Below, in pieces: positions 60,530-64,000 of a stretch of DNA of 64,000 nucleotides (positions are counted from its first letter, which is position 1; each line of letters starts with the position of its first letter). The DNA is from Elioraea rosea (lineage in GTDB: Bacteria > Pseudomonadota > Alphaproteobacteria > Acetobacterales > Acetobacteraceae). The stretch covers positions 1 through 64,000 of the forward strand of contig NZ_VFAC01000005.1 of the NCBI RefSeq assembly GCF_007644105.1, given 5' to 3'. A program made the translations under genes and the position numbers. Under the pieces are notes generated by a model. The model was given only the letters and a program-made list of their open reading frames with translations. It ran no database searches and was not told the DNA's origin.

Positions 60530-62412
60530 GCCCGCGCCTCCAGCCAGCCCGCGAGCATCAGCACGGTCCAGAGCGCGGGCGCGCGATCGCGCCGCCCGGC
60601 CTGGTGCTCCTCCCACGCGGCTCGGATCGGCGCCTCCCGCACGAGGGCCGAGTGCCGCAGCGCCGGCGAGGCAAGCAGGTCTCCGGCCCACTCCCGCAAC
60701 GGCCCGCGCAGCCAGGCGCCGACGGGGAAGGAGAAGCCGGTCTTCTCCCGCTCGAAGAACGGGCGCGGGAGGTGGCGCGCGAGCGCGTCGCGCAGCACCG
60801 CCTTGCCGCCATCGCCGCGCACCAGCAGCCCGTGCGGCAGGGAGAAGGCGAGCGCGATCATCGCGGGCGAGAGCATCGGCACGCGCACCTCGAGCGCGAC
60901 GGACATCGAGGCGCGATCGACCTTCGTCAGCACGTCGTCATGCATGTAGGTGGCGGCATCCTGCGCGCGCATGCGCGCAAGCGGCTCGTCAGGGAGATCG
61001 AGCACGGCGCGTGACGGCTCGGGCCCGGCGGCGACCTCCTCCTCCCAGGCCGAGATCAGCCGCGCATAGGCCGCATCGAGATCAGGCGAGGCGAGGACGA
61101 GCGCGGTCTTGTGCAGCGTCTCGCCAGGGCGCCGCGGCGCGCCGGGAAGCCAGGCGAGCGCCCGGTCCCAGCCGCGCGGCGGCACCGCCGAGACGAGGCG
61201 TGCGAGCGTGGTGCGGAACGGAATGCGGTCGGCCTTCGCCCACAGCCCGGCGGCAAGCCGGTGGCGGCGGTAGCCACCGAACAGCTCGTCCCCCCCATCG
61301 CCCGAAAGCGCGACGGTGACGTGTCCGCGCGTCAGCCGCGACAGAAGAAGCGTCGGCAGTTGCGAGGAATCCGCGAAAGGTTCGTCGGACAGCCGCGGCA
61401 GTTCCGGCGCGAGCGCGACGGCCTCGGCCCCCGTCGCGCGCAGGATGGTGTGGCGCACGCCGAGCCGCTCCGCGATGGCCGCAGCCGCCGCGCTCTCGTC
61501 ATAGGCCGGGTCATCGAAGCCGATGGTGAAGGCGTGCGCAGCGCCGGGTGCCACGCGCGCCATCGCCGCCACGACGGAGGAGCTGTCCACCCCGCCCGAC
61601 AGGAAGGCGCCGACGCCAACATCGGCGACGAGCTGGGTGCGGACGCTCTCCTCGAGAAGCGCATCGACACGCGCGGCGGCCTCCTCGGCACCGATGGCGA
61701 GCGGCCGCGCATCACGCGCCACGGCGGCGATGTCGTACCAACGCCGTTCCGCGACCGTTCCGTCCATGCCGAAGCGCACGATGCCGCCGGGCGGCAGCTT
61801 GCGAACGCCCTTGAACACGGTGAGCGGTGCTGGAATGCAGCCAAGCCGGAGATAGGCGGCCACGGCCCCGGCGTCGATCTCCAACGGCGGTGTGGCGGCC
61901 TCGACGGCGCCGAGCTCGGAGCCGAAGAACACGCCCTCTGCCGTCGCCGCCCAGGCGAGCGGCTTGATCCCGGCATGGTCGCGCACGAGGGTCAGCGTGC
62001 GCTCGGCGCGGTCCCACAAGGCGAAGGCGAACATCGCGTCGAGCTTCGCGAGGGCCCGCTCGAGGCCCCAGGCGGCGATGGCCTCGAGAAGCACAGCCGT
62101 GTCGGACGCGCTGTCGATGACCACGCCTTCGGCGGCAAGCTCGTTCCGCAGGGCGACGTAGTTGTAGAGCTCGCCGTTGTAGCTGATCGCGTATCGGCCC
62201 GAGGCCGACAGCATCGGCTGCGCGCCGCCGGGCGAGAGGTCGATGATCGCGAGGCGGCGGTGAGCGAGCGCGAGCCCGGCCTCCTCGTCAGCCCACTGCC
62301 CCTCCCCATCGGGGCCACGATGGGCGATCGCCTCGCCCATCGCACGGGCACGCGCGAGCAGCGCCGCGCGATCGTCCGGCCGGCGCAGGAACAGCCCGGC
62401 GATGCCGCACAT
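60526..62412 (-). CDS. Asparagine synthase, glutamine-hydrolysing (AsnB type)
   Basis: This is a 628 aa two-domain enzyme. The N-terminal glutaminase starts MCGIAGLF with the Cys2 nucleophile, then AHRGPDGEGQW, AHRRLAIIDLSPGG and YNGELYNYVALR. The C-terminal synthetase has the PP-loop VGAFLSGGVDSSSV, ALSGDGGDELFGGYRRHR and YMHDDVLTKVDRASMSVALE. AsnB homologues of this kind in polysaccharide clusters often amidate a sugar or a surface polymer rather than aspartate. The glycosyltransferase overlap here favours such a role (inference), though free asparagine synthesis is not excluded. Confidence 0.92.
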   Translation of the reverse strand: MCGIAGLFLRRPDDRAALLARARAMGEAIAHRGPDGEGQWADEEAGLALAHRRLAIIDLSPGGAQPMLSASGRYAISYNGELYNYVALRNELAAEGVVIDSASDTAVLLEAIAAWGLERALAKLDAMFAFALWDRAERTLTLVRDHAGIKPLAWAATAEGVFFGSELGAVEAATPPLEIDAGAVAAYLRLGCIPAPLTVFKGVRKLPPGGIVRFGMDGTVAERRWYDIAAVARDARPLAIGAEEAAARVDALLEESVRTQLVADVGVGAFLSGGVDSSSVVAAMARVAPGAAHAFTIGFDDPAYDESAAAAAIAERLGVRHTILRATGAEAVALAPELPRLSDEPFADSSQLPTLLLSRLTRGHVTVALSGDGGDELFGGYRRHRLAAGLWAKADRIPFRTTLARLVSAVPPRGWDRALAWLPGAPRRPGETLHKTALVLASPDLDAAYARLISAWEEEVAAGPEPSRAVLDLPDEPLARMRAQDAATYMHDDVLTKVDRASMSVALEVRVPMLSPAMIALAFSLPHGLLVRGDGGKAVLRDALARHLPRPFFEREKTGFSFPVGAWLRGPLREWAGDLLASPALRHSALVREAPIRAAWEEHQAGRRDRAPALWTVLMLAGWLEARA

Positions 62413-62430
62413 GCCCCTCTTCCCTCTTGC

Positions 62431-64000
62431 TCAGCCGAGCTTGGAGATCGCCCATTTCACGAGGCACGGCCCGTCCTGCGGCGTGCCGGAGAGAACCACC
62501 TGCTCGCTGCGGCGCGGCTCGGACGTGCCTGCATAGATGCTCTCCTCGAGCGCGAGCTTCGCGCCCTCGGCGCGCAGCACCCAGCCCGTGCCGGATGGCG
62601 TGCGCAGCAGGACGCCCGATCCGTCCTGCTGCATCGAGGCATCGACCGTGGGGTGGAGATGGAAGCGGATGGCGAAGGGCTGCGGGTTCGGGGCCTCGAT
62701 GCTGTCCTCGCCGCGCACATCCTCACCGCTCTCGCCGAGATAGAGGCGGCGGCGATGGATCGCGCCGAACGGCTTCTTCCACCCGTCATGGCTCGCATCG
62801 AGCCAGTGCGCCCCATTGGCCTCGTGCCGCTGCACCGACACCTGCTCGGGCCGGCGGCCGAGCCCCTCCTCCTTCAGCTCGGAGGAGTTCACGTCGGCGA
62901 TCACCAGCGTCGAATGCGCGGCGGTGGCGCGCAGCGCGTCGCGCCATTCGGCCCCCGCCGCGGGGGCGGCGCCGCAATTGACGATCAGCCGGTCGCGGCC
63001 GACGGACATCTCGAAGGCAAGCGTTCCGGCGTGGGCGAGGCGGTCCTGCCCCCTCGGCGGCGGCGCGCCGGTATCGAGAACGAGCACGGTCCGGCCGGCG
63101 GCAAGGCGCTGGAACCCCATGTCCGGCAGGCGCTGCGCTGCGCGGGCCCGCGGCTGGGCCTGGGCGAAGGCGGCTGAGAGCGCGCCCGCGATCTCCTCGC
63201 GCGTGCCGTTGAACAGCGCCGGGCCACCGTCGCCATGGCGAAGTGCGGCGAGCGCCGGGGCGATGCGGTCGATCGCCGAACCGAGCGCCTCCGGCACCGG
63301 CTGCTTCACCGCGCCGAGCAGGCCGCGGATCTCGAGAAGGTCCTGCAGCACAGAGAGCAGCGCGGCGGGGCTGCGCTCCACATGCCCGCCATCGGGGAGA
63401 ACCTGGCGGCCGAGCTCCTGGTCGAGGAACCGCATCGCGCGCGTGTAGTAGGCCTCGGCCCCCGGAAGCGCGACGCCGGCAACGGCAAGGCCACGCAGCG
63501 CTGCGAAGGCGCGCGCATCCATCTCCTCCGCCGGAAGGGCCGCGGCGAGCGCGCGCGCGTCCTCGACGATCTGCGCCATCACCGCGGCACGGAACTGGTC
63601 CTCCCCGCTTTCGGCGACGAAGTCCCAATGGCAGAGCAGGGCGGAGACCCGATTGCCCAGGACGTCAGCCCGCGCGGCGACGGGGGCGCCTCGGCCGGCG
63701 CCGGCGATCCAGGCCGAGACCAGCGCGCGCGCCTTCATCCGCGCGGCATCGGACCCGACGGCACGAAGATCGCGCAGCCAAAGGAACCCATGCGCCGCGG
63801 CAGCCCAAAACGCCGTGGGTTCCGCCCCGCCCCACACGGCCGTGTCGAGCGGCCGCGTGGTGCCTTCGACGGCGAACTCGCCCTTCAGCACCCGCGCGCC
63901 CGATTGCGGGTCGCCCGCCCAAGGGTCGCGCACGGGAATGGAAGGCGCGTCGGGAAGCCGGCTCATCCGCACGCCAGGCTGCGGCAGGCGCCCGAAGAGG
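62431..64000 (-). CDS. Heparinase II/III family protein (5' partial)
   Basis: The visible 520 or so residues comprise an (alpha/alpha) toroid (LRALVSAW-type helices; AYYTRAMRFLDQELGRQVLP; GGHVERSPAALLSVLQDLLE) and a C-terminal beta-sandwich (GRTVLVLDTGAPP; HAGTLAFEMSVGRDRLIVNC; AHSTLVIADVNSSEL; HDGWKKPFGAIHRRRLYL). Catalytic-type His/Tyr residues of the lyase family are in VERSP and THDG-like SHDGW regions. The frame remains open to the window end (LFGRLPQPGVRM...), so the true start lies outside; GTG 63972 and ATG 63966 are internal. Alphaproteobacterial homologues sit next to purH and rsmB. Confidence 0.9.
   Translation of the reverse strand, partial: LFGRLPQPGVRMSRLPDAPSIPVRDPWAGDPQSGARVLKGEFAVEGTTRPLDTAVWGGAEPTAFWAAAAHGFLWLRDLRAVGSDAARMKARALVSAWIAGAGRGAPVAARADVLGNRVSALLCHWDFVAESGEDQFRAAVMAQIVEDARALAAALPAEEMDARAFAALRGLAVAGVALPGAEAYYTRAMRFLDQELGRQVLPDGGHVERSPAALLSVLQDLLEIRGLLGAVKQPVPEALGSAIDRIAPALAALRHGDGGPALFNGTREEIAGALSAAFAQAQPRARAAQRLPDMGFQRLAAGRTVLVLDTGAPPPRGQDRLAHAGTLAFEMSVGRDRLIVNCGAAPAAGAEWRDALRATAAHSTLVIADVNSSELKEEGLGRRPEQVSVQRHEANGAHWLDASHDGWKKPFGAIHRRRLYLGESGEDVRGEDSIEAPNPQPFAIRFHLHPTVDASMQQDGSGVLLRTPSGTGWVLRAEGAKLALEESIYAGTSEPRRSEQVVLSGTPQDGPCLVKWAISKLG

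Noticed and set aside
61111-63177. 688-codon open frame opposite asparagine synthase and heparinase genes
   Set aside because: It spans two real genes and their spacer on the other strand and has no recognisable motif or ribosome site. The other long antisense frames (for example 4586-5932, 51541-53307, 55359-56285) fail for the same reasons.

Overview
This is a gene-dense, very GC-rich bacterial chromosome segment, about 90 percent coding. It has no tRNA or rRNA operon, transposon, prophage or CRISPR array that I can see. The content points to an alphaproteobacterium, most likely Rhodospirillales/Acetobacteraceae (Roseomonas-like). The reasons are several Bug-type (tripartite tricarboxylate) receptors without membrane partners, an ffs-dnaX-ybaB-recR block, a B12-dependent class II ribonucleotide reductase, kdsB overlapping pheA, and a heparinase gene near purH. 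The taxonomic placement is inference.

Layout. 1-6.4 kb: the end of a PAS-GGDEF-EAL protein, class II ribonucleotide reductase (nrdJ), a 3-hydroxyisobutyryl-CoA hydrolase-like gene and a GntR regulator. 6.4-14.6 kb: a sugar-acid or hydroxy-acid metabolism zone. A mannonate dehydratase-like enzyme and a Bug receptor diverge from the GntR gene. A five-gene minus-strand run carries Bug receptor, enolase-superfamily dehydratase, family 5 solute-binding protein, amidohydrolase and EamA exporter. 14.6-22.5 kb: mixed genes (DUF4864, ATC-hydrolase family, methyltransferase, SIMPL protein, AidB-like dehydrogenase, OmpA-like protein, Bug plus RraA-like pair, msrA) and an exported RidA.

22.5-32.8 kb is the most interesting part. 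It is a tightly packed minus-strand operon of ten genes: a DUF35 protein, a thiolase fold protein, an ADP-forming acyl-CoA ligase, a MaoC-like hydratase, both CoA-transferase subunits, two acyl-CoA dehydrogenases around an enoyl-CoA hydratase, and an amidase. The thiolase-like protein has no nucleophilic Cys, and its DUF35 partner has no cysteine at all. The gene set resembles the mycobacterial igr (cholesterol side chain) module, in which an Ltp2-type retro-aldolase replaces thiolysis. I infer a related retro-aldol degradation route for an unknown, possibly amide-derived, acid.

32.9-38.8 kb: lytic transglycosylase-SPOR lipoprotein, glycine-zipper lipoprotein, two EamA transporters, M17 aminopeptidase, MarR regulator and a strong intrinsic terminator. 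38.8-45.9 kb: a YejABEF-type oligopeptide ABC transporter followed by a small membrane protein and a GhrA-like dehydrogenase. 46-51.4 kb: HisN-type phosphatase, anchored cytochrome c, kdsB, pheA, an SRPBCC protein with its ArsR regulator (with a clear promoter and twin operators), a lipoprotein and NudC. 51.5-54.4 kb: SRP RNA, dnaX, ybaB, recR. 54.4-64 kb: DUF421 protein, small membrane protein, CNT nucleoside transporter, rmuC, purH, glycosyltransferase, asparagine synthase and a heparinase II/III gene that runs off the window end.
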